From Bacillus ndiopicus (GTDB lineage Bacteria > Bacillota > Bacilli > Bacillales_A > Planococcaceae): a stretch of DNA of 64,000 nucleotides. Below, piece after piece: positions 8,220 through 16,888 of this stretch; position 1 is the first letter of the stretch, and each line of letters begins with the position of its first letter. A program made the position numbers and the translations under genes. The notes under the pieces are model-generated. The model did no database searches. It was not told where the DNA came from and saw only the letters and a program-made list of their open reading frames with translations. The stretch spans positions 62,001 to 126,000 of the forward strand of contig NZ_HG964407.1 of NCBI RefSeq assembly GCF_000612805.1, read 5' to 3'.

Positions 8220-9167
8220 ATGGCACACGACCATAATCATTCACATAGCAATAATAAAAAAATATTGCTTATTTCTTTTTTGATTATTACTTCATATATG
8301 CTCATAGAAGCAGTAGGTGGCGTTATGACGAAAAGCCTTGCTCTATTATCAGATGCTGGGCATATGTTAAGTGATTCTATTTCCTTAGCCATAGCATTGA
8401 TCGCTTTTAAGCTTGGAGAAAAGGCTGTCACATATAATAAAACATTTGGCTATAAACGCTTTGAAGTTTTGGCAGCACTACTTAACGGTGCTACATTAAT
8501 TGTCATTGCACTTATCATCTTTTACGAATCCATTGAACGCTTTATTAATCCGCCAGAAGTAGCTACAGTGGGAATGCTGATTATTAGCTCAATCGGGCTT
8601 GCTGTCAATATTTTAGTTGCATGGATTATGATGCGTGGATCTGACACAGAAGAGAATTTGAATATGAGAGGCGCCTATTTACATGTTCTTGGTGATATGC
8701 TTGGTTCTATTGGTGCTATTGCAGCCGCATTATTAATAATGTTTTTTGGCTGGGGCTGGGCTGACCCATTAGCGAGTGTGATTGTAGCTGCTCTTGTATT
8801 ACGCAGCGGCTATTTTGTAGCAAAGAAAGCTATCCATGTGCTAATGGAGGGGACGCCAGCAGATATAAATATCGACGAGGCAGTTCAAGCTATTTCCAAA
8901 ATAGAAGGTGTTAAAGGTATTCATGATGTACACGCTTGGACAATTACAAGCGGTTTACATGCATTTTCTTGCCATATAGTAGTTGATGAACAACTAACTG
9001 TCGCCGAAAGCAATAAAATTGCACATGAAATCGAGCATTTGCTACAACATAAAGGGATTCACCATGTAACATTGCAAGTTGAACCGACAAACCATACCCA
9101 CGATGAGGAAATTCTTTGCACATTAGAAGCGATACCTGCGCATGATCACCATCATCATCATCATTAA
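8220..9167 (+). CDS. czcD: Cation diffusion facilitator, Zn/Co/Cd exporter
   Basis: 315 residues with six predicted helices. The intramembrane metal site is seen as HxxxD pairs in helices 2 and 5 (SDAGHMLSD and HVLGDMLGS). A cytoplasmic C-terminal domain with HAWTITSGLHAFSCH follows. Both ends are His-rich (HDHNHSHS at the start, a run of His at the end), which fits zinc buffering. It exports divalent metal in exchange for protons and is co-transcribed with the czrA sensor. Confidence 0.93.
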   Translation: MAHDHNHSHSNNKKILLISFLIITSYMLIEAVGGVMTKSLALLSDAGHMLSDSISLAIALIAFKLGEKAVTYNKTFGYKRFEVLAALLNGATLIVIALIIFYESIERFINPPEVATVGMLIISSIGLAVNILVAWIMMRGSDTEENLNMRGAYLHVLGDMLGSIGAIAAALLIMFFGWGWADPLASVIVAALVLRSGYFVAKKAIHVLMEGTPADINIDEAVQAISKIEGVKGIHDVHAWTITSGLHAFSCHIVVDEQLTVAESNKIAHEIEHLLQHKGIHHVTLQVEPTNHTHDEEILCTLEAIPAHDHHHHHH

Positions 9168-9174
9168 TACAAAA

Positions 9175-9214
9175 GAGGCAGTCAAAAAAAGGAATACCTT
9201 TCTCGGACTGCCTC
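9175..9214. terminator. Hairpin between czcD and the convergent GNAT gene
   Basis: Arms GAGGCAGTC (9175-9183) and GACTGCCTC (9206-9214). A short T run follows on the minus strand. A copy of the CTGCGATTACTCGCCGCA repeat lies just beyond (9237-9257). Confidence 0.6.
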
Positions 9215-9236
9215 AGCTTCTATATTAAATATTTTA

Positions 9237-9257
9237 CTCCTGCGATTACTCGCCGCA
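9237..9257 (+). repeat. Dispersed repeat copy (CTGCGGTTACTCGTCGCA family, variant)
   Basis: CTGCGATTACTCGCCGCA differs from the consensus at two positions. Other copies are at 25684-25706 (minus) and three tandem copies at 41138-41226. Confidence 0.7.
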
Positions 9258-9294
9258 AAGGACGTATCGCAGATTCGTTATTCAAAGACGCCCT

Positions 9295-9729
9295 TTATTT
9301 CTCTCCATTCCAAATCATATGATATTCCTTTTCATTAGTACTGGCATCCACTGATTGTGTTGCAACAATAAAGTTATTCCTCTTATAAAATGCTATCGCT
9401 TGTTCATTTTTGCAGTATACGTCTAAAGCTAGCTTCTTATATTTTGTTTTGCAAAAATCTAGTAATGCCTTTCCAATACCTTGTGATTGGTAGTCCTTTA
9501 GTACAAAAATCCCTGCAATATAGGACTCTTCGACAATTCCAGCAAAACCTACAACCTTTTCATCTTGGCTGTATATATACAAATCCGCAGTAGGCAACAT
9601 GCTCTTCACTAGCTCATAATTCCCTTCCCAATATTCTCTAGAAATAAATGAATGTGCTTCTATATTCGTATTAAGCCATATATCCATAAGTACATCAATT
9701 GTATTCACATCTTTCCACACTTCAATCAT
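9295..9729 (-). CDS. GNAT family N-acetyltransferase (YjaB-like)
   Basis: 144 residues forming one GNAT domain. The acetyl-CoA binding loop is seen as V-L-x-x-Y-x-x-x-G-I-G (DYQSQGIGKALLDF, about residues 79-92), followed by LDVYCKNEQAIAFYKRNNF, the usual beta-5/alpha-4 segment. The N-terminal WLNTNIEAHSFI resembles YjaB-type enzymes. The acceptor substrate is unknown. Single gene, facing czcD. Confidence 0.85.
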   Translation of the reverse strand: MIEVWKDVNTIDVLMDIWLNTNIEAHSFISREYWEGNYELVKSMLPTADLYIYSQDEKVVGFAGIVEESYIAGIFVLKDYQSQGIGKALLDFCKTKYKKLALDVYCKNEQAIAFYKRNNFIVATQSVDASTNEKEYHMIWNGEK

Positions 9730-9760
9730 TTTTTAAATTCCCCTATTCTAAATTAATATA

Positions 9761-9794
9761 GAAAGGCTGCCGCATAGCTTTGTGGCAGCCTTTC
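9761..9794 (-). terminator. Terminator hairpin after the COG3375 acetyltransferase gene
   Basis: Arms GAAAGGCTGCC (9761-9771) and GGCAGCCTTTC (9784-9794), with 12-nt loop, downstream of the gene at 9841-10671. Confidence 0.75.
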
Positions 9795-9840
9795 GTAATT
9801 TATTTTGCGTTATGACAGATACCTGCACCTCACTGTCATT

Positions 9841-10671
9841 TTATAACGCAAACAATGCCTTCTTAACAAGTAAATAAAAATGCATCGGCTCCTGCCCCTT
9901 TACTAAATGGACAATGGCGTAGCCTTGCTTAAACATCACATCAAAAATTATGCGCGTTTTATAGCGCCAATCTTCAGCTAAGGAAGGATTTTCTACTTTT
10001 ATTTTTGAAAAATATTGCGGTATCGGCAATAAATATGAATCTTTATAATATTTTAATGTCGCATCAAATGATGCTTGTGTATCTAGCATTGGCAAACCAT
10101 CCAATGTATATGACCATGTTACAAGTTCCTGTGCTTCTTCTAGTAACTCCTCTATTTGTGCATCCCAGCGCGCATTATCATTGTCGTTTAATAATCGCTC
10201 TACAACTAAGCGATCTGAAGGAATTTTGCTATTGTAGCTTTCCTCCAGCGGACCGTGTGTATCCACTTTATATGTTGAAGCGTAGCCACGCAATTTAGCA
10301 AAGCTTCCATGTCCATGGATTGCCTCTAGTGGATCGATAATCCATTTGCATTTTTTATAACCATACTCTTGCGCCAAATCCTTTTGGTAAAGCTTTAAAA
10401 GCTCCGCCACACCTTGCTCCCTGTAACTTCTTGTGACAGCCGTAAGATGTGAATATAAATAATATTCACCTTCAGCAAACCCAGCATAGCTGTAGTTAAA
10501 GCCTATTAGTTGTTCATCTACATATGCTCCTAGTATAAATCCCCCATTTTGAATATACGCAGTAAGTTGATAAATCGGTGTCGCTGTAGAACAAATTGCT
10601 TGTTCTAGTTGGCGGATTTGCTCTAGTTCTTCTAAAGCTACTACTTGCTTAACCTTCACTGATTCTAACAT
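9841..10671 (-). CDS. Predicted GNAT superfamily acetyltransferase (COG3375-like)
   Basis: 276 residues. The N-terminal half holds a GNAT-like fold with GGFILGAYVDEQLIGFNYSYAG and an acetyl-CoA loop RSYREQGVAELLK (about residues 84-96). The middle segment KWIIDPLEAIHGHGSFAKLRGY (about 118-140) is characteristic of this uncharacterised family, which is longer than ordinary GNATs. The substrate is unknown. It is monocistronic. The family assignment is from memory of motif pattern, so the functional label should be read as a fold prediction. Confidence 0.75.
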   Translation of the reverse strand: MLESVKVKQVVALEELEQIRQLEQAICSTATPIYQLTAYIQNGGFILGAYVDEQLIGFNYSYAGFAEGEYYLYSHLTAVTRSYREQGVAELLKLYQKDLAQEYGYKKCKWIIDPLEAIHGHGSFAKLRGYASTYKVDTHGPLEESYNSKIPSDRLVVERLLNDNDNARWDAQIEELLEEAQELVTWSYTLDGLPMLDTQASFDATLKYYKDSYLLPIPQYFSKIKVENPSLAEDWRYKTRIIFDVMFKQGYAIVHLVKGQEPMHFYLLVKKALFAL

Positions 10672-11025
10672 ACATTCACGGCCCCCTTTGATTTTACCTA
10701 TGTAAGTGCAACATAAAGGTTTAATTCAATATACTTTAGCGTAATTGAATTTTTTAAGCTTACCTTCAAAGATTTTGGAAATGGTTATTCAGTTGTTACA
10801 GACACATATAGTGCTCTTATTCGGTCACCTAGTCACCAAAGGCAAAAGTCTTCTATACCTGCTACTACTCCACTTTCGCACAAAAAACATCTGTCACCCT
10901 TATTTCTATTATAAAGGAGAAAAATTTATTTAGATAGCAGGTAAGTTGAATTCTATTCCAGGGTATACACATTTTATTTTCTTCGATTCCATAGGTAGTT
11001 TGCACAGCATCAGAATCAAAATAAA
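10672..11025. other. Intergenic stretch without a supported gene
   Basis: About 350 bp between the acetyltransferase and the peptide transporter genes. Short open frames exist (for example 10745-10933) but lack ribosome binding sites and family features. A single TTCGCACA octamer at 10873 is not part of a 21-bp array. Nothing else is seen. Confidence 0.5.
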
Positions 11026-11065
11026 AAAACTACCACATAAATCAGAAAATTTATGTGATAGTTTT
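11026..11065 (-). terminator. Terminator after the POT transporter gene
   Basis: 17-bp arms (11026-11042 and 11049-11065, AAAACTACCACATAAAT type) with a 6-nt loop, followed on the minus strand by a T run. Confidence 0.9.
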
Positions 11066-11071
11066 CTATAA

Positions 11072-12559
11072 TTATTTTACACCGCGCATCGCTTTTTTAA
11101 TAAGTGGTGTAAGTACTAATAAAATTAATCCTAGTACAACAGATGCTCCACCAATCATACCAAAATACACTTCCTCGCTTACAACTTCATAAACGCGGAC
11201 AAGCTGTGCATTAATTGCTTGTGCTGCAGCACTTGTTAAGAACCAAAGCGACATCGTTTGAGCAGCAAATGCCGCTGGCGCTAGTTTTGTTGTCGCAGAT
11301 AAACCAACTGGTGATAATAACATTTCCCCAACTACTACTAAGAAGAATGATAATACTAACCACCATGGGCTTACTAATTTCTCACCGCCTGATATTACAG
11401 ATGGGAAAATCATAACGAAGAATGATAGTCCTGCGAAAAATAGCGCAAAGACAAATTTCATTGGTGTAGATGGTCCTCTGTCTCCCCATTTCATCCATAA
11501 CCACGCAAGAGCTGGCGCTAAAATAATAACAAATAATGGGTTTAAAGATTGGAACCAAGCAGGCGAAATTTCGAAGCTACCAACCGTTAAATCTGTACGT
11601 GTATCTGCAAATGTAGCTAAAATTGTTGAGCCTTGTTCTTGAATTGCCCAGAACATAACTGCTGCAATGAATAGCGGAATATATGCTAGAATACGTGATT
11701 TTTCATCCCCAGTTGTTTTCGGACTACGGTACATAACAATAAAGAACGCAGTCGGTAATAAAATACCTAAAGTTGTGATTAACAAACTAAATGTTTTAAC
11801 AGTTAAGTAGCCCGTATTATATGCAATAACCCCAAGCACTACAATCACAATAATACCAAGTAAGAAGTTTCGAATTGCTTTTTTCTTCTCTGTTGCATTC
11901 ATAGGGTTTGTTGGAACGCTACCAGCTAAGCCTAAGTTTTTCTTAGCAGTCACCCAAAACATGATCAAACCAAAGAACATACCAATTGCAGCAATCGCAA
12001 AGCCGTAATGGAAATTCAATTTCTGTGATACAGCACCAACAATTAATGGTGCAATGAACGCACCCATGTTAATACCCATAACGAAAATACTGAACCCAGC
12101 ATCACGTCGAGCATCGTTTGGCGCATACATATCCCCAACAACAGCTGATACATTTGGCTTAAGTAAACCTGTACCAATTACGATTAAAAACATCGAAATA
12201 AATAATGTTGCTAAAGCACCAGGGAACGATAGAACAATATGTCCTAACATAATTAAAATACCACCATAAAATACTGCTTTACGTGTTCCCCAAACGCGGT
12301 CAGCAAGCCAACCACCAATTACACCTGACATATAAACTAACGATCCATAAATCGCCATAATTGAGTTCGCTGTTACACGATCTAAGCCAAGTCCACCTTC
12401 ATGTAACTCATAGTACATATAAAAGATTAAGATGGCGCGCATTCCATAATATGAGAAGCGCTCCCAAAACTCTGTAAAGAATAATGTAAACAGACCTTTA
12501 GGATGTCCAAAGAAACCTTTCTGTGGAACGGATTTGACTATTTCTTCTTTGCTATACAT
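11072..12559 (-). CDS. dtpT: Proton-dependent oligopeptide (POT/PTR2) di- and tripeptide transporter
   Basis: 495 residues with 12 to 14 hydrophobic helices. The POT signature ExxER is present in FTEFWERFSYYGMRAIL in the first helix, and the second PTR2 motif is around residues 75-130 (GGWLADRVWGTRKAVFYGG). It imports di- and tripeptides with protons, feeding amino acid supply. Single gene with its own promoter and terminator. Confidence 0.93.
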   Translation of the reverse strand: MYSKEEIVKSVPQKGFFGHPKGLFTLFFTEFWERFSYYGMRAILIFYMYYELHEGGLGLDRVTANSIMAIYGSLVYMSGVIGGWLADRVWGTRKAVFYGGILIMLGHIVLSFPGALATLFISMFLIVIGTGLLKPNVSAVVGDMYAPNDARRDAGFSIFVMGINMGAFIAPLIVGAVSQKLNFHYGFAIAAIGMFFGLIMFWVTAKKNLGLAGSVPTNPMNATEKKKAIRNFLLGIIVIVVLGVIAYNTGYLTVKTFSLLITTLGILLPTAFFIVMYRSPKTTGDEKSRILAYIPLFIAAVMFWAIQEQGSTILATFADTRTDLTVGSFEISPAWFQSLNPLFVIILAPALAWLWMKWGDRGPSTPMKFVFALFFAGLSFFVMIFPSVISGGEKLVSPWWLVLSFFLVVVGEMLLSPVGLSATTKLAPAAFAAQTMSLWFLTSAAAQAINAQLVRVYEVVSEEVYFGMIGGASVVLGLILLVLTPLIKKAMRGVK

Positions 12560-12929
12560 AAAATTGCCTTCTCCCGTTTAATGTTTCTAAAGTTTCTGAC
12601 ATTAATAGTATTGATAAAATCGTCAGATAACTTCAATTTATTACAATAAAGCATATGATTTTATTTTTCAAGTATAATGTTTTTTATTAGAAATTTGATT
12701 ATATAATGTATATTCGCCATTTTCTGAAAATAAATTATTATTTAACATGTTTGTCAGAATAATTTAATTTTTATCAATCTTCATTTTAAAGTATTTAACT
12801 CGCCTCCAACTCAAGCACAGCAACATCTAACGGAGTAATTTCAGTTCAACATGGTGACATTTGCACAAGTTACAAAATTCCTCCCTTATGGTCTAACGCC
12901 ACAAGCGGTAGTTTCTATCAAAGGAAACT
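12560..12929. other. 370-bp gap; holds the dtpT promoter, no gene seen
   Basis: A sigma-A-like promoter for dtpT is visible on the minus strand: TTGAAA (12666-12671), 17-bp spacer, TATTGT (12643-12648). In the leader a CTGAC/GTCAG inverted repeat can form. The remainder up to the MerR gene shows no coding signal. Confidence 0.5.
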
Positions 12930-13751
12930 TCATTTTATTTCCATCATTATTTTTGTTACATAATCCTCTTCCCGCTCTTTGACAACTGCATCATAAATAT
13001 ATTCTTCATACACGTATTGTCCCAATTCATAGCCTTCCTTATGCATTACTTTAAACAATCTCTCATAAGTTTCGTGCAAGGTAGCTGTCGTTCCTATGTG
13101 ATAACCTACAAGAAAATCCCCTGCAATCGCCTTAAAATATGGATGCCCCTCTATTGGTGAAGGCTGTTCCATATATAAGTGACTATAATTCGTATAATTT
13201 CCAGCAAGTACTTGCTCTCTCTTTGTCATACCTCCAATTGGATATCCAGTATCCAACTGTGAGCGATCAAGCTCTGCAATAAAATCAGCAACTCCTTTAA
13301 CAAACTGCTCCTCTGTTGCATTTTCTATATTTCTACTTAAATAATATGTCGTCTCTGGATAATGCTCTATCTTAATATCGTCGAAGTTGATACTAACAGC
13401 CTCTTCAAGCGTAGCAATTTTAACTTTTATAATTCCTTCTATTAACTCAAGCTCTCTTCTTTTGTGAGCTACAATTTCTTGCTGTTGGCGCATTAAAGCT
13501 AAAAATGTTTCGGGTGATTGCTCTGCTAAATAACTTTGAATACCTTTTAAAGACATACCCAATGTTTTTAAAAGCTCTATCACACTAAAAAAGTCGTATT
13601 GTGCAATGGAATAATAACGATATCCTTTGTCATCCTTTATTACGGGAGATAGTAAGCCGATTTGGTCATAGTAAATTAACGTTTGCTTATTCACCTTGCA
13701 TATTTTAGCGAATTCCCCTGTTGTAAAATATTTCACATTTTTATTAAACAT
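12930..13751 (-). CDS. MerR-family regulator with GyrI-like effector domain (BmrR-like)
   Basis: 273 residues. An N-terminal winged helix with TTGEFAKICKVNKQTLIYYDQIGLL (about 10-34) and the KGYRYYS wing is diagnostic of MerR regulators. A coiled dimerisation helix follows (about 80-120), then a C-terminal GyrI/BmrR-type ligand domain. Such proteins bind lipophilic cationic drugs and activate efflux genes. A MATE pump gene lies divergently behind a promoter with a 19-bp spacer carrying a palindrome, which is the expected target. The ligand is not known. Confidence 0.88.
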   Translation of the reverse strand: MFNKNVKYFTTGEFAKICKVNKQTLIYYDQIGLLSPVIKDDKGYRYYSIAQYDFFSVIELLKTLGMSLKGIQSYLAEQSPETFLALMRQQQEIVAHKRRELELIEGIIKVKIATLEEAVSINFDDIKIEHYPETTYYLSRNIENATEEQFVKGVADFIAELDRSQLDTGYPIGGMTKREQVLAGNYTNYSHLYMEQPSPIEGHPYFKAIAGDFLVGYHIGTTATLHETYERLFKVMHKEGYELGQYVYEEYIYDAVVKEREEDYVTKIMMEIK

Positions 13752-13762
13752 TTTTATCCCCC

Positions 13763-13793
13763 TTGACTATATAGTTACTATATACATTACATT
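13763..13793 (+). promoter_or_regulatory. MerR-type promoter with 19-bp spacer and operator
   Basis: TTGACT (13763-13768), a long 19-bp spacer and TACATT (13788-13793). A perfect 8-1-8 palindrome, TATATAGT-T-ACTATATA (13768-13784), fills the spacer. This is the classic architecture that MerR activators untwist. It points at the MATE gene. A TATAAT on the minus strand (13791-13796) may drive the regulator gene. Confidence 0.85.
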
Positions 13794-13931
13794 ATAGCTG
13801 TCTACGAAATCAATTACGCTGATATTACTCTTTTTGCAATCAATTGACAGCTTTCAACGGAATCTTCCAGAACTGGGTTATCTAGCAGGCTGCGCTAGAC
13901 ATTAATTTAAAAATAGAAAGGTTTTGATTTT

Positions 13932-14087
13932 ATGTTCACGAAAGAAAATTTCTTATTAATTCCCACCACAAATTGCCATACAGCAGTTCGTTTGTATGGT
14001 AAATTTAGAGCTATTTTTAATAGAGAGCTAAATATTAAAGGAGAAAAAACGATTGTAAAGGAGGTCATTTCCTATGACTACTATTAA
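13932..14087 (+). CDS. Possible 51-residue upstream ORF overlapping the MATE start
   Basis: An ATG-started frame in the 322-bp leader of the MATE gene ends 14 bases inside it (stop 14085-14087 against ATG 14074). The peptide has Cys15 and a basic middle but no family I recognise. Its ribosome binding site (GAAAGG, spacing about 12) is weak. It could be a leader peptide, a coupling ORF, or chance; a TCTAGC/GCTAGA hairpin lies upstream of it. Confidence 0.3.
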   Translation: MFTKENFLLIPTTNCHTAVRLYGKFRAIFNRELNIKGEKTIVKEVISYDYY

Positions 14088-15408
14088 TGCAATCGAAACA
14101 AGACCCGTAAGACCATTATTTTTCTCTTATTTATACCCAGCAATGATCGGGATGCTGTTAATGTCCGTCAATATTTTAATCGACGGTATTTTCGTTAGCC
14201 GAGGTGTTGGGGCAACAGCTTTAGCAGGGGTAAATATTGCGGTTCCTATTTTTTCTATTTTACTATCTATTTCTCTATGGATCGGTATGGGTGGCGCTAC
14301 GCTCTTCTCAATCTCACTTGGTGAAGGCAATCAAAAGCGTGCACATCAAGTGTTCACGCTATCATTTATTATGATGATTGGTATCGTTACAGCAATTATT
14401 GCTGTGCTATTACTTAATTTAAAAGAAGTTGCTTATATTTTCGGAGCTGACCATACAACGTATCCTTATGTACAACAATATTTGCATATCATTTTATTAT
14501 TTGGCCTGTTTTATACGATTGAAAATTTATTAAGTATTTTCATCCGTAATGATGGTAGTCCAAAACTAGCAATGATGGGGCTTATCACAACATCTGTCTT
14601 GAATATTATTTTTAACTATATTTTCATTTTCGTGCTTAATTACGGTGTAAAAGGCTGCGCTTTAGCAACAGCACTTTCAACGATTGTTGGTATGTTTGTA
14701 TTATTCTTGCATTTCTTTAATAAGCAATCTGAGCTGAAATTTGTACGCAATTTCTTTAGTCTTAGCGATATGAAAAAAATAGCGACAATTGGTTTCCCAA
14801 GCTTTATTGTTGAAGCTTCAATGGCATTTATTATTATTCTTTACAATATCACTTTCTTACATCATTTGGGCTCAAGCGGTGTAACTGCCTATGCGATGGT
14901 AAATTATATTCACGCTGTATTATTAATGGTATTTTTTGGTGTTGGTATGGCATTACAACCTTTAGTCAGCTATCATCATGGCGCTAGGCTGACGAAACGT
15001 TTAACTGCATTATTGAAAATCGGTGTAAAAACGGCTATTATTCTGGGCTTACTAACAGCTATTATTGCTATGCTGTTCCCATCACAGCTAATGGGTATGT
15101 TCGGTAATAAAGGAACAGCTGAGATACAATTTATGGCGACCCAAGGCTTTGCACAGTTTGCAATTGGCTATATATTTCTCGGCGTTAATATGGTTTTTGC
15201 GGAGTTTTTCCAATCAATTGAGAAAATTCGCCTTGCAACAACAATCATGCTACTACGTAGCTTGATATTATTTGTTCCCATCCTTATTTTATTGCCTCAA
15301 GCTTTCGGCGCACAAGCCATTTGGTGGACATTCCCTGTTGTAGAAGGTTTAACAGCATTATTAATTACTTTTTTCATGGCAACGAGACGACAAACGATTT
15401 TCCGATAA
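14074..15408 (+). CDS. MATE family multidrug/cation antiporter
   Basis: 444 residues with 12 hydrophobic helices in two six-helix halves, as in MATE exporters of the MepA/NorM group. The early PAMIGMLLMSVNILIDGIFV helix and the GVGMALQPLVSYHHGA segment in the second half fit the MepA-like subfamily. It uses sodium or proton gradients to extrude cationic drugs. Strong AAAGGAGG ribosome binding site. The divergent MerR gene and the MerR-type promoter suggest drug-induced expression. Confidence 0.9.
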   Translation: MTTINAIETRPVRPLFFSYLYPAMIGMLLMSVNILIDGIFVSRGVGATALAGVNIAVPIFSILLSISLWIGMGGATLFSISLGEGNQKRAHQVFTLSFIMMIGIVTAIIAVLLLNLKEVAYIFGADHTTYPYVQQYLHIILLFGLFYTIENLLSIFIRNDGSPKLAMMGLITTSVLNIIFNYIFIFVLNYGVKGCALATALSTIVGMFVLFLHFFNKQSELKFVRNFFSLSDMKKIATIGFPSFIVEASMAFIIILYNITFLHHLGSSGVTAYAMVNYIHAVLLMVFFGVGMALQPLVSYHHGARLTKRLTALLKIGVKTAIILGLLTAIIAMLFPSQLMGMFGNKGTAEIQFMATQGFAQFAIGYIFLGVNMVFAEFFQSIEKIRLATTIMLLRSLILFVPILILLPQAFGAQAIWWTFPVVEGLTALLITFFMATRRQTIFR

Positions 15409-15415
15409 CTAAAAG

Positions 15416-15445
15416 AAGCCTATTAGCAATCTTGCTAATAGGCTT
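15416..15445. terminator. Bidirectional terminator between MATE and hflX genes
   Basis: 14-bp perfect arms AAGCCTATTAGCAA (15416-15429) and its complement (15432-15445), followed by TTTT on the plus side. Confidence 0.9.
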
Positions 15446-15452
15446 TTCATCA

Positions 15453-16736
15453 TTATTCCGCCACATATTGCGAATACTTTCGATAATCTGCTTCCTTTAG
15501 CTCAAGGTTTAGTAACGTACCTTGCTCCTCATAATCTGTGCTAAAAATCGTCGCATGCTCATTTAAATAAGAAACAACTGCCCCTACATCATAAGGAATT
15601 AGCATTTTACATGTAACATAATCTGCAAAAATATGCTTGCGAATCATTGTTAGAAGCTCGTCTAAGCCAACACCTTCCTTCGCAGCAATCCACAAATTAT
15701 CCCCGCTCATTAATGGGTACTCTACACCTGCTAAATCTGACTTATTATAAACATAAATCGTTGGGATTTCTTCTACACCAACCTCTTTCAATGTAGCATT
15801 TGTAACATCCATCATAAAACGATATTCCTCATTTGATACATCTACAACATGTAATAATAAATCCGCCTCGCGTGCCTCCTCAAGCGTTGAACGAAAGGCC
15901 TTTACTAAATGATGCGGCAGCTTACTCACAAATCCAACTGTGTCTGTTAGTAAAAATGCTTTATGATCCTCTAGCTCAATGTTTCGTACGGAAGTATCTA
16001 ATGTAGCAAAAAGCATATCCTTTTCAAATACTTGCTTTTCCTCATGTTGTCCAGCTTTAGCTAATAGTTGATTCATAATAGTTGATTTACCAGCATTCGT
16101 ATAACCAACAATTGATACAACAGGTATTGCATTTTTACGGCGTTGCTTACGTTGCGTTTCGCGTTGTGCCTTTGCGTGCTCTAAATCACGACGTAATTTA
16201 GCAATTTGATCTTCTATTTTTCGGCGGTCAAGCTCTAGCTTTGTTTCCCCTGCACCACGGTTTTTAAAGCCTCCTCCTGTGCCACCACCTTGTCGTGACA
16301 GTGAAGCATGTAGGCCCACTAAACGTGGTAGCATATATTGTAATTGCGCCAGCTCTACTTGCATTTGCGCCTCTTTTGTTTTAGCACGACGGCTAAAAAT
16401 ATCGAGGATAAGCATTGTGCGGTCAATTACTTTACATTCAAGATCACGCTCTAAATTACGAATTTGTGAGGGAGATAGCTCATCGTTAAAAATAACAATA
16501 TTAGCATCTGCTTCCTCATAAAATGCTTTAATTTCTTCAATTTTCCCAGTACCTACATAGTGAGAAGGTGTGACACGCTCTAAATTTTGCGTTACGCTAC
16601 CTACTACTTCTACATCAAGAGCCTCTGCTAAATTTGCAAGCTCCTCCATTGAATACGTAAAATGCTCATCATGCTTTAAATTAACGCCAACTAATATCCC
16701 TCGTTCTTCTATGCGTTCAATTTCTTTCATCGACAT
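15453..16736 (-). CDS. hflX: Ribosome-splitting GTPase HflX
   Basis: 427 residues, normal for HflX. An N-terminal HflX domain with the glycine-rich GGGTGGGFKNRGAGETKLE stretch is followed by a helical coiled region and a G domain with P-loop GYTNAGKST (about 208), DTVGF (G3) and NKSD (G4). HflX binds the 50S subunit and splits stalled or stress-idled 70S ribosomes using GTP, and in several Firmicutes contributes to macrolide or lincosamide tolerance. The start has AGGAGG five bases ahead. No attenuator is visible upstream of it here. Confidence 0.95.
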   Translation of the reverse strand: MSMKEIERIEERGILVGVNLKHDEHFTYSMEELANLAEALDVEVVGSVTQNLERVTPSHYVGTGKIEEIKAFYEEADANIVIFNDELSPSQIRNLERDLECKVIDRTMLILDIFSRRAKTKEAQMQVELAQLQYMLPRLVGLHASLSRQGGGTGGGFKNRGAGETKLELDRRKIEDQIAKLRRDLEHAKAQRETQRKQRRKNAIPVVSIVGYTNAGKSTIMNQLLAKAGQHEEKQVFEKDMLFATLDTSVRNIELEDHKAFLLTDTVGFVSKLPHHLVKAFRSTLEEAREADLLLHVVDVSNEEYRFMMDVTNATLKEVGVEEIPTIYVYNKSDLAGVEYPLMSGDNLWIAAKEGVGLDELLTMIRKHIFADYVTCKMLIPYDVGAVVSYLNEHATIFSTDYEEQGTLLNLELKEADYRKYSQYVAE

Positions 16737-16842
16737 ATCTTCCTCCTAGTTGCCCTAATCCTAACATAAGCAATATATTAAACGCTATTATCTTGTGCAG
16801 ATAACACTAATGTGACTATGAGCAACTATTTCCCAAATAAAA

Positions 16843-16884
16843 AGCTGTTGGAAAATCAGATTTCCATCTGACCCCCAAGCAGCT
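16843..16884 (-). terminator. Terminator after putP
   Basis: Nested inverted repeats: outer AGCTGTTGG/CCAAGCAGCT and inner TCAGAT/ATCTGA, followed on the minus strand by a T-rich run. Confidence 0.75.
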
Positions 16885-16888
16885 CCTA

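Noticed and set aside
10745..10933. 62-residue plus-strand frame in the gap before dtpT.
   Set aside because: No ribosome binding site, no recognisable family, biased composition.
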